From NCBI RefSeq assembly GCF_900168065.1, contig NZ_FUZZ01000001.1, positions 186,001 through 250,000 of the forward strand: a stretch of 64,000 nucleotides of DNA. The letters are read 5' to 3'. Every line of letters begins with the position of its first letter. Position 1 is the stretch's first letter. The stretch comes from Chitinophaga ginsengisegetis. Lineage in GTDB: Bacteria; Bacteroidota; Bacteroidia; Chitinophagales; Chitinophagaceae. The translations under genes were made by a program, and so were the position numbers. This document shows, one piece after another, positions 36,409 through 45,477 of the stretch. Below the pieces are notes generated by a model. It ran no database searches. It was not told where the DNA came from and saw nothing but the letters and a program-made list of their open reading frames with translations.

Positions 36409-38610
36409 TTACAACTTGAGCAAACCCAGCTTGTGAAGGGTGTTTACCGGTTTGTTGTCCCAAAACAATTCAAAATCATCCAGCCCTGCCGCCTCATAGC
36501 TGTCTTTCACTTCCTGCAGCGTATATGTTTTAGCGTTAGCCACGGCCAGCTGTTGCAGCATTTGCGTAAGCCATGCTCCCTGGGGAGGTTGCACGCTGAT
36601 ATTTACTTTCTCTTTTTTGCCCTGGAAAGTTAAGGAAGACATTTCCCAGGTACTCCCCTTCTTTGACTTGGTAATAATTTCCATCGCCGGCTGTTTGCCC
36701 AGGTACACTACTTTCGACGTGGGCTTCACCGTGCCCGCTTCTTCCTCCATCAGCGCGGTAGTGATGAAATCGGGATGCACCGTGGTTTTCGGCACTTTGA
36801 AGTCGAACCATTTAGACAACGGGTAATCCAGGCAGGCGCCATGCATAAAGTTCAGCAGCGACTTCTTCAGGCCATAGCTGAAAGTTTCATGGTCCGCACC
36901 CGTAGGATCAATATGCATAATATCATTATTGGCAAAGGCGCCGATTTCGTCTGTTTCTTTTTGTACGCTGAATTTCGCGGGCTCCAGTCCCACCGGGCTG
37001 TGGGCAGTCATGGTAAACTGGTGCCAGAAGGCCGATTGCAGTATCCCCGCCTGGAACATCTGCCGCACCATTTCCAGCGCATCAATGGTTTCCTGCGCTG
37101 TTTGCGTAGGGAATCCGTACATCAGGTAGGCATGCACCATAATACCCGCTTCCGTGAAATGCCGGTTTACACGCGCCACCTGGGCCACAGTAATACCTTT
37201 CTGGATCAGCCCCAGCAAACGGTCGGAAGCTACCTCCAGGCCGCCGGAAACGGCAATACAACCCGATGCTTTCAGCAACAGGCAAAGGTCACGGGTAAAG
37301 CTCTTTTCAAAACGGATGTTTGTCCACCAGCTAACAGTGAGCTTACGCCGGATAATTTCCAGTGCCAGCGCCCGCATCAGCGCAGGTGGCGCGGCTTCAT
37401 CCACAAAGTGGAAACCGTTTTGCCCGGTTTGCGCAATGATGGTTTCCATCCGGTCGCATAGCAGCGAGGCCGTAATGGGTTCATATATCTTTATATAATC
37501 AAGAGAAATATCACAGAAGGTACATTTACCCCAATAGCAGCCATGCGCCATGGTGAGCTTATTCCAGCGCCCATCGCTCCAGAGGCTGTGCATCGGGTTT
37601 ACCACTTCAATAGCGGAAATGTATTTGTCCAGCAGGAGGTTGCTGTAGTCCGGAGTACCCAGCTGGGCCTGTTTGTAATCGTGCGTGGCTTTGCTGTTCA
37701 CATAAGTTACTTTGTCTTCTGTGAGCAGGAAAGTACGCTTCAGCTCTTCCGCCGTTTTCTTTCCTTCGAGAAACAACAGCAAATTTTCTATGGGCGCTTC
37801 ACCGTCGTCGAGCGTGATAAAGTCCACGAATTCAAATACGCGCGCATCCGCCAGCGAGCGCAGCTCGGTATTAGGGAACCCGCCGCCCATCGCTACTTTT
37901 ACAGCCGGATAATGTTGTTTGATCCATTGTCCGCAGCGCAATGCGGCATACAGGTTACCGGGAAAAGGCACAGAAATCGCTACCATAGCTGGTTGTACCT
38001 GTTGCATATGCAGCGCCAGGAGATCGGTCAGGATGGTATCTATATAAGTATATTCCGCCTGTAATGCGGCGTATAATTCATCAAAGCTGTTGGCGGAGCG
38101 GCTCAGGCGTTCTGCATAGCGGCTGAAACCAAAATGTGGGTCCACACATTCCATGATCAGATCCGACAGATCTTCCAGGTACATGGTGGCCAGGTGTTTC
38201 GCTTTATCCTGCGTGCCCATAGAGCCAAAGGCCCAGTTCAGGTCGTCCAGCTGCGCAAATCTCGAGGCTTCCGGGAGGTAATCCCGTTTACAGATAAGAT
38301 GTGCCAGCGTGGGATTCTTTCCCTGTAAAAATAAAATAACCGCGTCGATGGTTTGTATGTAATCCTCCTGCAACACCAGCATCCGTGCAATATTCTCCGA
38401 AGCCGCCACCGGCGGGGCCGCAGCAATATGCGCAAACAACCGCTCCAGGCCCTGTTTTGAAAACAAACGGAGCGTTACCTCAATACCCAGGTCGGACTGG
38501 AAGGAAGTAATATGCCTGGTATTCAGAAATCCTTTCAGATAAGCAGTGGCCGGGTACGGCGTGTTCAGCTGGGTAAATGGTGGCGTTATTAAAAAAACGG
38601 AATTACTCAA
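36409..38610 (-). CDS. cobalamin-type (B12-binding-like) radical SAM protein
   Basis: A 733-residue protein that should bind a [4Fe-4S] cluster and S-adenosylmethionine. The N-terminal part (about 1-300) resembles the Rossmann B12-binding domain (VFLITPPFTQLNTPYPATAYLKGF, MVAISVPFPGNLYAAL, VAMGGGFPNT) but lacks the DxHxxG motif. The radical SAM core follows (about 345-600) with cluster cysteines C358, C363 and C366 in CYWGKCTFC. The spacing is CX4CX2C, a variant seen in this class. The C-terminal 130 residues are unassigned. The start is TTG at 38610; a stop lies four codons upstream and the N-terminus matches the family. The reaction is unknown (methylation, ring formation and others are known). 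Confidence 0.88.
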   Translation of the reverse strand: MSNSVFLITPPFTQLNTPYPATAYLKGFLNTRHITSFQSDLGIEVTLRLFSKQGLERLFAHIAAAPPVAASENIARMLVLQEDYIQTIDAVILFLQGKNPTLAHLICKRDYLPEASRFAQLDDLNWAFGSMGTQDKAKHLATMYLEDLSDLIMECVDPHFGFSRYAERLSRSANSFDELYAALQAEYTYIDTILTDLLALHMQQVQPAMVAISVPFPGNLYAALRCGQWIKQHYPAVKVAMGGGFPNTELRSLADARVFEFVDFITLDDGEAPIENLLLFLEGKKTAEELKRTFLLTEDKVTYVNSKATHDYKQAQLGTPDYSNLLLDKYISAIEVVNPMHSLWSDGRWNKLTMAHGCYWGKCTFCDISLDYIKIYEPITASLLCDRMETIIAQTGQNGFHFVDEAAPPALMRALALEIIRRKLTVSWWTNIRFEKSFTRDLCLLLKASGCIAVSGGLEVASDRLLGLIQKGITVAQVARVNRHFTEAGIMVHAYLMYGFPTQTAQETIDALEMVRQMFQAGILQSAFWHQFTMTAHSPVGLEPAKFSVQKETDEIGAFANNDIMHIDPTGADHETFSYGLKKSLLNFMHGACLDYPLSKWFDFKVPKTTVHPDFITTALMEEEAGTVKPTSKVVYLGKQPAMEIITKSKKGSTWEMSSLTFQGKKEKVNISVQPPQGAWLTQMLQQLAVANAKTYTLQEVKDSYEAAGLDDFELFWDNKPVNTLHKLGLLKL

Positions 38611-38725
38611 GTCAGGTTATTTAAAACGCAAATTTAGTTCTTTTTTAAGGAGAAACGATACGGATGCCTTAAGAGTATGATGCAGTGGGCCTTTCCTATT
38701 AGTCTACAAAATTTATAGACTTTTA

Positions 38726-38757
38726 TTTGGAAATAATAAAAGACCCCTTTATCTTTG
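38726..38757 (+). promoter_or_regulatory. Bacteroidota-type promoter of the thioredoxin-like gene
   Basis: TTTG (38726-38729), a 20-base spacer and TATCTTTG (38750-38757) match the -33/-7 consensus well. Predicted start near 38764 gives a leader of about 120 nt containing repeated CACCACC words and a small CTGAT/ATCAG pair. Confidence 0.6.
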
Positions 38758-38882
38758 TTTCACCACCACTGATAAAGCCACCACTCCATCAGTATTTCAC
38801 CACCAGTTTTATTTCGTAGCATACCTCGTCGCCCCACCAGGACCGGCAACGTCTTGCATTGTTCAACCAATAATATACAAAC

Positions 38883-40139
38883 ATGAAAACGCATAAGCAC
38901 CTATTTCTAACCGGCCTGATGGTGGCAGGATTATTTGGCAACAGTTCCTTTGCCGCCCCTAAAAAACCATTCGTAAAACAAGGCATCTGGAGAGGCGTGT
39001 TTACCCTCAGCGAATCGCAGGTCCCTTTTAACTTTGAGCTGAAAGGAAAAGACCCCGAACACGCAGTGTTTACGCTGATCAACGGTTCCCGCCGCGACGA
39101 CTTCCACGTGCAACGCATTGGCAACGACTCTTTATTTATAAAGATGAACACCTATGATGCCGCACTCGTCGCCAAAATTGAATCAGACGGTAAGATCACC
39201 GGCGAATACCGCAGCCTGGTACCCAACTTCCGCGGCAATGCCCTGCCCTTTACAGCGGAACACGGACAAACCTACCGCTTCGCGGAACCTGGCACAGAAG
39301 CCGCTCCCACTTACGATATCAGTGGTAAATGGGACCTGAAAATTTACAGTAAGGAACCTACTCCCAACCGGATCGGGTTACTGAAACAAAACGGTAATAA
39401 ACTCACCGGCGTAGTAATGTCTGTAGTGGGCGACAGCCGCGAGCTGGAAGGCACTGTTCATGGCGATGAATTTGAATTATCCGGCTTCACCGGCCCCAGT
39501 CCTATCTACATCAAAGGAAAAGTAAATGATGATAAATCCCTCACCGGGGAAATCAGCCTGGGTATCTACAATAACATCAAATTTGACGGAGAAAAAAATG
39601 CTGCCGCCGAATTACCGGATCCCTACAAACTTACTTTCCTGAAAGAAGGGTATAAAAAACTGGACTTCACCCTGCCGGACCTCAATGGTAACAACGTTTC
39701 CCTGAGCGACGACAAATACAAAGGTAAAGTAGTGATCGTGGAAATCATCGGTACCTGGTGCCCTAACTGCACGGATCAGACTTCCTTCCTCTCACCGTGG
39801 TACAATAAAAACAAAGACCGCGGCGTAGAAGCAATCGCCATCGGCTTTGAACAGAAAGATGACCTGGAATATGCAAAATATACCCTGGGTAAACTGAAAG
39901 AAAAATACAACATACAATATGATATTCTTTTTGGTGGCATTGCTGATAAGAAAGTGGCATCAGAGAAGCTGCCAGCGCTCAACCGCATGATGGCCTTCCC
40001 TACCACTATTATAATAGACCGTAAAGGCGAAGTAAGACAAATACATACCGGCTATACCGGAGAGGTTACAGGCCAGTATTACAAGGATTATGTGGCCAAA
40101 TGGAACCAGGACCTGGATGCTTTAATCGCTGAAAAGTAA
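38883..40139 (+). CDS. secreted thioredoxin-like (TlpA/ResA-type) disulfide oxidoreductase
   Basis: A 418-residue exported protein with a signal peptide (cleaved near residue 24, FAA). Residues 30-245 form a beta-rich N-terminal domain; the AhpC/TSA-thioredoxin domain (about 255-415) holds the redox pair C293 and C296 in WCPNC. It probably reduces periplasmic disulfides, possibly of c-type cytochromes; a di-heme peroxidase gene lies 0.9 kb downstream on the same strand. It has its own clear promoter. Confidence 0.9.
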   Translation: MKTHKHLFLTGLMVAGLFGNSSFAAPKKPFVKQGIWRGVFTLSESQVPFNFELKGKDPEHAVFTLINGSRRDDFHVQRIGNDSLFIKMNTYDAALVAKIESDGKITGEYRSLVPNFRGNALPFTAEHGQTYRFAEPGTEAAPTYDISGKWDLKIYSKEPTPNRIGLLKQNGNKLTGVVMSVVGDSRELEGTVHGDEFELSGFTGPSPIYIKGKVNDDKSLTGEISLGIYNNIKFDGEKNAAAELPDPYKLTFLKEGYKKLDFTLPDLNGNNVSLSDDKYKGKVVIVEIIGTWCPNCTDQTSFLSPWYNKNKDRGVEAIAIGFEQKDDLEYAKYTLGKLKEKYNIQYDILFGGIADKKVASEKLPALNRMMAFPTTIIIDRKGEVRQIHTGYTGEVTGQYYKDYVAKWNQDLDALIAEK

Positions 40140-40222
40140 TTTTAACATTTAATTTCCGGATCCCGTAAACGCTAATCCGCCCGTCACCCTTAAATTGCAC
40201 CAAATTTAAACACACAACATAT

Positions 40223-40867
40223 ATGCAACGATTAGCATCATTATTCTTTATTGGAGGATCTATCTTCCTGATGTCTTTCACCACACCTGCTACTGTCAAC
40301 AAAGGAGAAAAACCAACCAAAGCTGCTTCCGCCAGGAAAGCAACTGTTTTCCAGGTAGACATTAAAGAAAGCAAGTTAAACTGGACAGGTAAAAAAGTAA
40401 CCGGACAACACGAGGGTACCATCAATATTGCCGACGGCAAACTGGAAGTAGAAAGCAATGTACTGAAAGGTGGCAGCTTTTCACTGGATACCCGCAGCAT
40501 CGCAGTAACCGATATCAAAGATGCCGGTGGCAATGCTAAATTACTGGGCCACCTGAAAAGCGAAGACTTCTTCGCCGTGGAAAAATTCCCGGCAGCCACT
40601 TTTGTAACTACCAGCGTCACTTCCAAAGGCGGCGGTAACTACGAAGTAACCGGTAACTTAACCATCAAAGGCATCACCAACCCGGTTACCTTCCCCGCAA
40701 CTGTAACGGTTGCAGGCAGCAAACTCACAGCCAAAGCAGCTATTAAAGTGGATCGTACCAAATACAATATTAAATACGGTTCCAAAAGCTTCTTTGAAGG
40801 CATCGGCGATAAAGCCATCTATGATGACTTTGACCTGGATGTAACACTGGTAGCCGCTGCCAAATAA
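40223..40867 (+). CDS. YceI-family periplasmic lipid-binding protein
   Basis: A 214-residue exported protein. The signal peptide is followed by a spacer and the YceI lipocalin-like barrel (about 48-212): FQVDIKESKLNWTGKKVTGQHEGTI at the start, LLGHLKSEDFFAVEKFPAATFV and LTIKGITNPVTFPATV in the middle. YceI proteins bind isoprenoids and other long amphiphiles. It lies 83 bases after the thioredoxin-like gene. Confidence 0.93.
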   Translation: MQRLASLFFIGGSIFLMSFTTPATVNKGEKPTKAASARKATVFQVDIKESKLNWTGKKVTGQHEGTINIADGKLEVESNVLKGGSFSLDTRSIAVTDIKDAGGNAKLLGHLKSEDFFAVEKFPAATFVTTSVTSKGGGNYEVTGNLTIKGITNPVTFPATVTVAGSKLTAKAAIKVDRTKYNIKYGSKSFFEGIGDKAIYDDFDLDVTLVAAAK

Positions 40868-40905
40868 TTCGTTCTTGTTTTTACTACCCCATTATATAAT
40901 TCCTG

Positions 40906-40935
40906 GGGAGCACGGGCACTCCCGCCCATGCTCCC
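40906..40935 (+). terminator. hairpin after the YceI gene
   Basis: GGGAGCA pairs with TGCTCCC and an inner GGGC pairs with GCCC (40906-40935). No clear T run follows, so termination is uncertain. Confidence 0.4.
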
Positions 40936-41067
40936 GGGAATGCCAATAACCATTTCTTTTTACAGCCTCCTTACAGCAACACCTTTTTTTATTCATCAAC
41001 CAATTACTTTTTTGGCAACCTGCATGTTGCTGCCGGGCATTTCATGCCATCTATAACTTTTACCACC

Positions 41068-42021
41068 ATGAAGCTGAGAAAAATGATATTCATTTTACTG
41101 GGTATGCTATGTGCCGTTACTATCGTAGCCGGGTTTAATATCACAGATCCGCCTACCAAAGCCCAACTTGGAGAAAAACTATTTTTTGATCCGTTGCTGT
41201 CGAAAGACCGCAGCATCAGCTGTGCTTCCTGCCATATCCCTCAATTTGGATTTGCAGATACCCTCGCCTTCAGCAACGGTATTCATCATACACCTACCAA
41301 AAGAAATACACCCGGCATCACCAATCTCTCCGGCCGCCCCAACTTCTTCTGGGACGGGCGCGCCGCTTCCCTGGAAGACCAGGCCCTGCAACCTATCATC
41401 AACCCGGATGAAATGGGACTGCCCATTGAAGAAGCCGTACAACGCCTGAACGACGATGAAAGCTACCGGCGCTACTTCCAGCAACTGTTTAACAGTCCGC
41501 CTACCAGCAAAAACCTGCTGCAGGCCATCGCCGCTTTTGAACGCACGCTGGAAACCGCCAACAGTCCGTACGACCGGTACATCGCCGGTGACGATAACGC
41601 ACTAACGCCTTCGGCTATACGCGGTCGCCTGCTTTTTATCGGTAAAGCCAATTGCAATAATTGTCATTCGGGAGAAGATTTTACGGCAGACCGCTTTAAA
41701 AATATCGGTCTTTATAACGGAACTACCCTTACAGATGCCGGCCGCTTTGAAGCAACGAAAGACAGCTCCCACCGCGGCTTCTTCAAAGTACCAGGACTAC
41801 GCAATGTAGCCGTTACCGCTCCGTATATGCATAACGGTATGTTCAAAACACTGAAAGAAGTAATTGCCTATTACAATGAACCCAACAACATTGTACATGA
41901 TGGCATCAACCGGGATTTGTCGCTCAGCAAACCACTGAACCTTAGCAAAGAAGAGATGGAAGACCTCGAAGCCTTCCTGGTAGCGCTTACAGACGACCGA
42001 TTCAAATTATCACATCATTAA
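41068..42021 (+). CDS. di-heme cytochrome c peroxidase (CCP/MauG family)
   Basis: A 317-residue exported protein (317 from ATG 41068, where a signal peptide MKLRKMIFILLG begins; ATG 41044 would add eight residues). Two CxxCH heme-binding motifs are present: CASCH about residue 51 and CNNCH about residue 199. The segment TPGITNLSGRPNFFWDGRAASLEDQ is typical of bacterial CCPs. It reduces peroxide or oxidises a substrate in the periplasm. The TonB receptor starts 21 bases later, so they share an operon. Confidence 0.92.
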   Translation: MKLRKMIFILLGMLCAVTIVAGFNITDPPTKAQLGEKLFFDPLLSKDRSISCASCHIPQFGFADTLAFSNGIHHTPTKRNTPGITNLSGRPNFFWDGRAASLEDQALQPIINPDEMGLPIEEAVQRLNDDESYRRYFQQLFNSPPTSKNLLQAIAAFERTLETANSPYDRYIAGDDNALTPSAIRGRLLFIGKANCNNCHSGEDFTADRFKNIGLYNGTTLTDAGRFEATKDSSHRGFFKVPGLRNVAVTAPYMHNGMFKTLKEVIAYYNEPNNIVHDGINRDLSLSKPLNLSKEEMEDLEAFLVALTDDRFKLSHH

Positions 42022-42041
42022 CCATAAAAATCAACCAGGGC

Positions 42042-44597
42042 ATGAAAAAAATTATACTGCCGGTCATCTCCCCCCTGCTGCTGTTCTCAGCAACACTTAC
42101 AGCACAGGATAAACATCTCACCGATACCACCAGCCAGCTGGGCGAAGTACAAATTGTAGGCAGCCGCAGCGCCAACCGTACCAAGTTGAATTCGCCGGTA
42201 CCGGTAGATATCATCGATATTAAATCACTCCAGGAGGCAGCGCCACAAACCAGCATCACACAGTTGCTGCAATATGTGTCGCCCTCCTTTCACTCCGTAA
42301 ACGGCTCCAATGCCGGCGATGCCGGATCGGCCCTCAGCCTTGCACAATTAAAGGGCCTGGGCGTGGATCAGCTGCTGGTACTGGTAAATGGTAAACGTCG
42401 ACATAAAAGCTCCAATGTTAACTGGGGCGGCCTCGGCAACGGCGCCACCGGATACGACCTTAACTCCATCCCAGCCGGCGCTATTGAGCGCATTGAAATA
42501 CTGCGCGACGGCGCCGCCGCACAATACGGCTCCGATGCCATCGCCGGCGTTATCAATATCGTACTGAAAAAACAAACCAACGATGTGATCGTGAGTACCA
42601 CCGGCAGCATCCGCCGCCGCGGTGATGGCGCCAGTACCCGCACCAATATCAACTACGGCCTCAAAATAGGCGACCGTGGCGGCTACCTCAACGCCACCGC
42701 CGAATTCGCCACACAAGCCGTTTCCCTCCAACCCGGCCGCGATGATGCCGGACTATACAACGGTCCCATTTACGGCGGCGGCGCCAATACCCGCGGATAC
42801 GATAACATCTACACCAAAGAAATAGACGACGCCATCCTCGCCAGCCGTGGCATCGACCGCCACTTCTTTGACCAGCGCGGCGGAGGTTCCAACAAAGCTA
42901 AAGATGCACTCCTGTTTTTTAATACAGCCATTCCCGTTAGTGACCACGCGGAAGTGTACGCATTTGGGGGGATCAGTCACCGCAACTCCCAATTCACTGC
43001 GGTATACCGTCTCCCCGGCTGGACGGAACGCAACAACACCGGCCTTTACCCGGATGGTTTCCTCCCTGCCATGGATAACAGCATCACCGATAAATCCATC
43101 GCTATCGGCCTGAAAGCCAAAGCAGGCGATTGGAACCTCGATATCTCAAATGTATTTGGCAAAAATGATTTCGGCAATGTGATCAGCAATTCACTCAACG
43201 CCAGCCTGGGACTGAAAAGCCCCACCACCTTCGACGCAGGTAAATACAACGCCTCGCAAAATACCGCCAGCCTGGATATCAGCCGGTACTTCACCTCTGT
43301 ATTGCATGGCCTCAACATAGCATTCGGCGCACAATACCGTACCGAAACCTACCAGATCATCGCCGGCGAAGAAGCCTCCTACAGCAAAGCAGACCTGCGT
43401 CCCATTTACTCGGTAGACACTTCCGTGAACGGGATTCCTTACCTCGCCGACGGCGGCCTCCTTGCACTCAACGGCCTCTCGCCCGGATCACAGATCCATG
43501 CAGGGTTCCGGCCTTCCAATGAAGTGAATGTCAGTCGCGCTATCGTGGCCGGCTATGCCGATGTGGAACTCAATGTCACCGAAAAATGGCTGGTGTCTGC
43601 CGCGGTACGTGCGGAAAACTTCTCCGACTTTGGCAATGTTACCACCGGCAAAATAGCCACCCGGTATAGCTTTGCGCCCTGGCTCGGCATCCGCGGTTCT
43701 GCCAATACCGGCTTCCGCGCACCCGACCTCGCGCAGTTCTATTATACCGAAACCTCTACCAGTTTCCAGCAGGGCCGCGCCATCGACCAGGTAACTGCCT
43801 CCAATAAAAATGCAGCTACCCGCGCACTCGGCATCCCTTCCCTTACACCGGAAAAAAGTACAGGGTACACCGCGGGTATCACCTCGCAACCCGCCCGGAA
43901 CGTAGAACTGAGTATAGATGCCTATCTTGTGGATATAAAAAACCGGGTAGGCAACACCGGTAACTTCTCCGCTACCGATCCCAATCTCCCCGCAGATGTA
44001 AGAGCATTGCTCCTGCAAACAGGTACCACACAGGCGAAGTTTTTCTACAACGCTTTCAGTACCCGTACAAAAGGAATTGAATTCACTGGCAGTTACAAAA
44101 TACCGCTGCACCGGAATAGCCTGCAACTGCTGGCTGGCGGCAACTTTGTAAAAAATGAGGTAACGTCTGTAAATACGCCCAAAGGACTGGAACAATATAA
44201 ATATGTCATCTTCAGTGAATCAGAAAAAGCGAGGGTAACTACCAATATCCCGCAACAGAAAATAACGTTACAGGCTATACTGAATACACCCCGCTTTACA
44301 TTTCTCGCGCGCACCATTTATTTTGGATCTGTTACTACCGCTTCTGCACTCAATGCTAATTTCCCGCGGCCCGACTACTACTTCCAGGAGCTGAAACCCA
44401 TCTGGGTAACCGACTTCTCCGTAGGATACCGTATCAGCAAAGCCATACAGGTAACCGCCGGCGTAAACAATGCCTTCAATGTATTGGGCGATTACTCCGA
44501 TAAAGCAATAGCTGGATTGCGCAATCCATCAGTAGTTGGTATTCAGAACGGCAGCGCAGGCATCCAACCATTTGTGAGATTATATGCCCGTTTCTAA
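42042..44597 (+). CDS. TonB-dependent outer membrane receptor
   Basis: An 851-residue receptor: signal peptide, plug domain (about 35-175, LGEVQIVGSRSANRTK, LVLVNGKRRHKSS, IEILRDGAAAQYGSDAIAGVINIVLKK) and a 22-stranded barrel to the C-terminal aromatic residue (FVRLYARF). It lacks an STN domain, so no sigma signalling is expected. The substrate is not evident; iron, copper or a small glycan are possible. It lies between the CCP and DUF4397 genes with gaps of about 20 bases. Confidence 0.93.
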   Translation: MKKIILPVISPLLLFSATLTAQDKHLTDTTSQLGEVQIVGSRSANRTKLNSPVPVDIIDIKSLQEAAPQTSITQLLQYVSPSFHSVNGSNAGDAGSALSLAQLKGLGVDQLLVLVNGKRRHKSSNVNWGGLGNGATGYDLNSIPAGAIERIEILRDGAAAQYGSDAIAGVINIVLKKQTNDVIVSTTGSIRRRGDGASTRTNINYGLKIGDRGGYLNATAEFATQAVSLQPGRDDAGLYNGPIYGGGANTRGYDNIYTKEIDDAILASRGIDRHFFDQRGGGSNKAKDALLFFNTAIPVSDHAEVYAFGGISHRNSQFTAVYRLPGWTERNNTGLYPDGFLPAMDNSITDKSIAIGLKAKAGDWNLDISNVFGKNDFGNVISNSLNASLGLKSPTTFDAGKYNASQNTASLDISRYFTSVLHGLNIAFGAQYRTETYQIIAGEEASYSKADLRPIYSVDTSVNGIPYLADGGLLALNGLSPGSQIHAGFRPSNEVNVSRAIVAGYADVELNVTEKWLVSAAVRAENFSDFGNVTTGKIATRYSFAPWLGIRGSANTGFRAPDLAQFYYTETSTSFQQGRAIDQVTASNKNAATRALGIPSLTPEKSTGYTAGITSQPARNVELSIDAYLVDIKNRVGNTGNFSATDPNLPADVRALLLQTGTTQAKFFYNAFSTRTKGIEFTGSYKIPLHRNSLQLLAGGNFVKNEVTSVNTPKGLEQYKYVIFSESEKARVTTNIPQQKITLQAILNTPRFTFLARTIYFGSVTTASALNANFPRPDYYFQELKPIWVTDFSVGYRISKAIQVTAGVNNAFNVLGDYSDKAIAGLRNPSVVGIQNGSAGIQPFVRLYARF

Positions 44598-44615
44598 TCC
44601 TTAAAAAATGCAATC

Positions 44616-45410
44616 ATGAAAAATAATACCCTCTTCCTCCTGAGCAGCTTTACCCTGTTGGCTTTCAGCGCCTGCAATAAAACGGATTACCTTGATGTAA
44701 ACGCCGGCGAGCGGCCTCCTCTTTCAGCTAATGTCCGTTTTGTAAACGCCCGCATCCCTGCTACCGGCATCCAGTTCTGGACGTTTACACAAAAAGTAAC
44801 AACGGATGCGGTGCTTCCCGGCGCAGCATCCTCTTATGTGTCTACTACTTTCGGAAATGTACAGATCAATTTCACCGAAGGCAGCGGCACTGCCTATAAA
44901 GCCTCCCGGCAGTTTGGCAACAGCGCTACGTATTCTGCCACCGGCGGTCCTAACGGTCCTATTGCCGGATACTATCATACTGTATTTGCTGCATCCACTA
45001 AGTACAATGCAGGAAAAGATACCCTGCTCCTTTTCTACGACGATCTCTCTGCTCCGGCTGCAGGCAAGGCAAAGCTCCGCTTTGTTCACCTCGCGCAGGG
45101 CATAGCCGGCGTAAGCGTACGGTTAAAACAAAATGATACGGAAACGCCGCTCTTTACCACTATCCCTTATGGAAGTGCCGGCGGTAGCAATCTCCAGGGC
45201 GCTGCATACGACAGCGCGCCGTTCACTAACGTAAACGCAGGTACGATTTCATTGATTGTCAGCGCCGGCGAAAATGCGGCGCCTGTTGCTATTGATCAGC
45301 AGGCACTCTCCAATATCACGCTGGAAGCAGGAAAAATTTACACCGTGTTTATCCGGGCCGACAGTAAAGGCATAGTGAGTGCAGGCATACTCTCCACTAC
45401 AAGTTTGTAA
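44616..45410 (+). CDS. DUF4397-domain lipoprotein
   Basis: A 264-residue lipoprotein; lipobox FSAC puts the acylated Cys at about residue 20. DUF4397 repeats follow (ANVRFVNARI and AKLRFVHLAQGIAGVSVRL are the two characteristic openings). Such proteins often stand in operons with TonB receptors as surface partners. It begins 18 bases after the receptor gene and is followed by a strong terminator. Confidence 0.88.
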   Translation: MKNNTLFLLSSFTLLAFSACNKTDYLDVNAGERPPLSANVRFVNARIPATGIQFWTFTQKVTTDAVLPGAASSYVSTTFGNVQINFTEGSGTAYKASRQFGNSATYSATGGPNGPIAGYYHTVFAASTKYNAGKDTLLLFYDDLSAPAAGKAKLRFVHLAQGIAGVSVRLKQNDTETPLFTTIPYGSAGGSNLQGAAYDSAPFTNVNAGTISLIVSAGENAAPVAIDQQALSNITLEAGKIYTVFIRADSKGIVSAGILSTTSL

Positions 45411-45418
45411 CCTGCAAT

Positions 45419-45458
45419 AAAAAAGCTGCCTCAAAATTCCTTTTGAGACAGCTTTTTT
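45419..45458. terminator. bidirectional intrinsic terminator
   Basis: A stem of about 17 bp with one mismatch (AAAAAAGCTG...CAGCTTTTTT, four-base loop) ends the DUF4397 transcript and also that of the convergent reductase gene. Confidence 0.85.
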
Positions 45459-45477
45459 GTTATTGAAACATACCCTT

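Noticed and set aside
36775..37461. Plus-strand 228-codon frame
   Set aside because: Shadow of the radical SAM gene; the sequence has no domain pattern.
43488..44195. Minus-strand 235-codon frame
   Set aside because: Antisense to the TonB receptor barrel; a product of codon bias.
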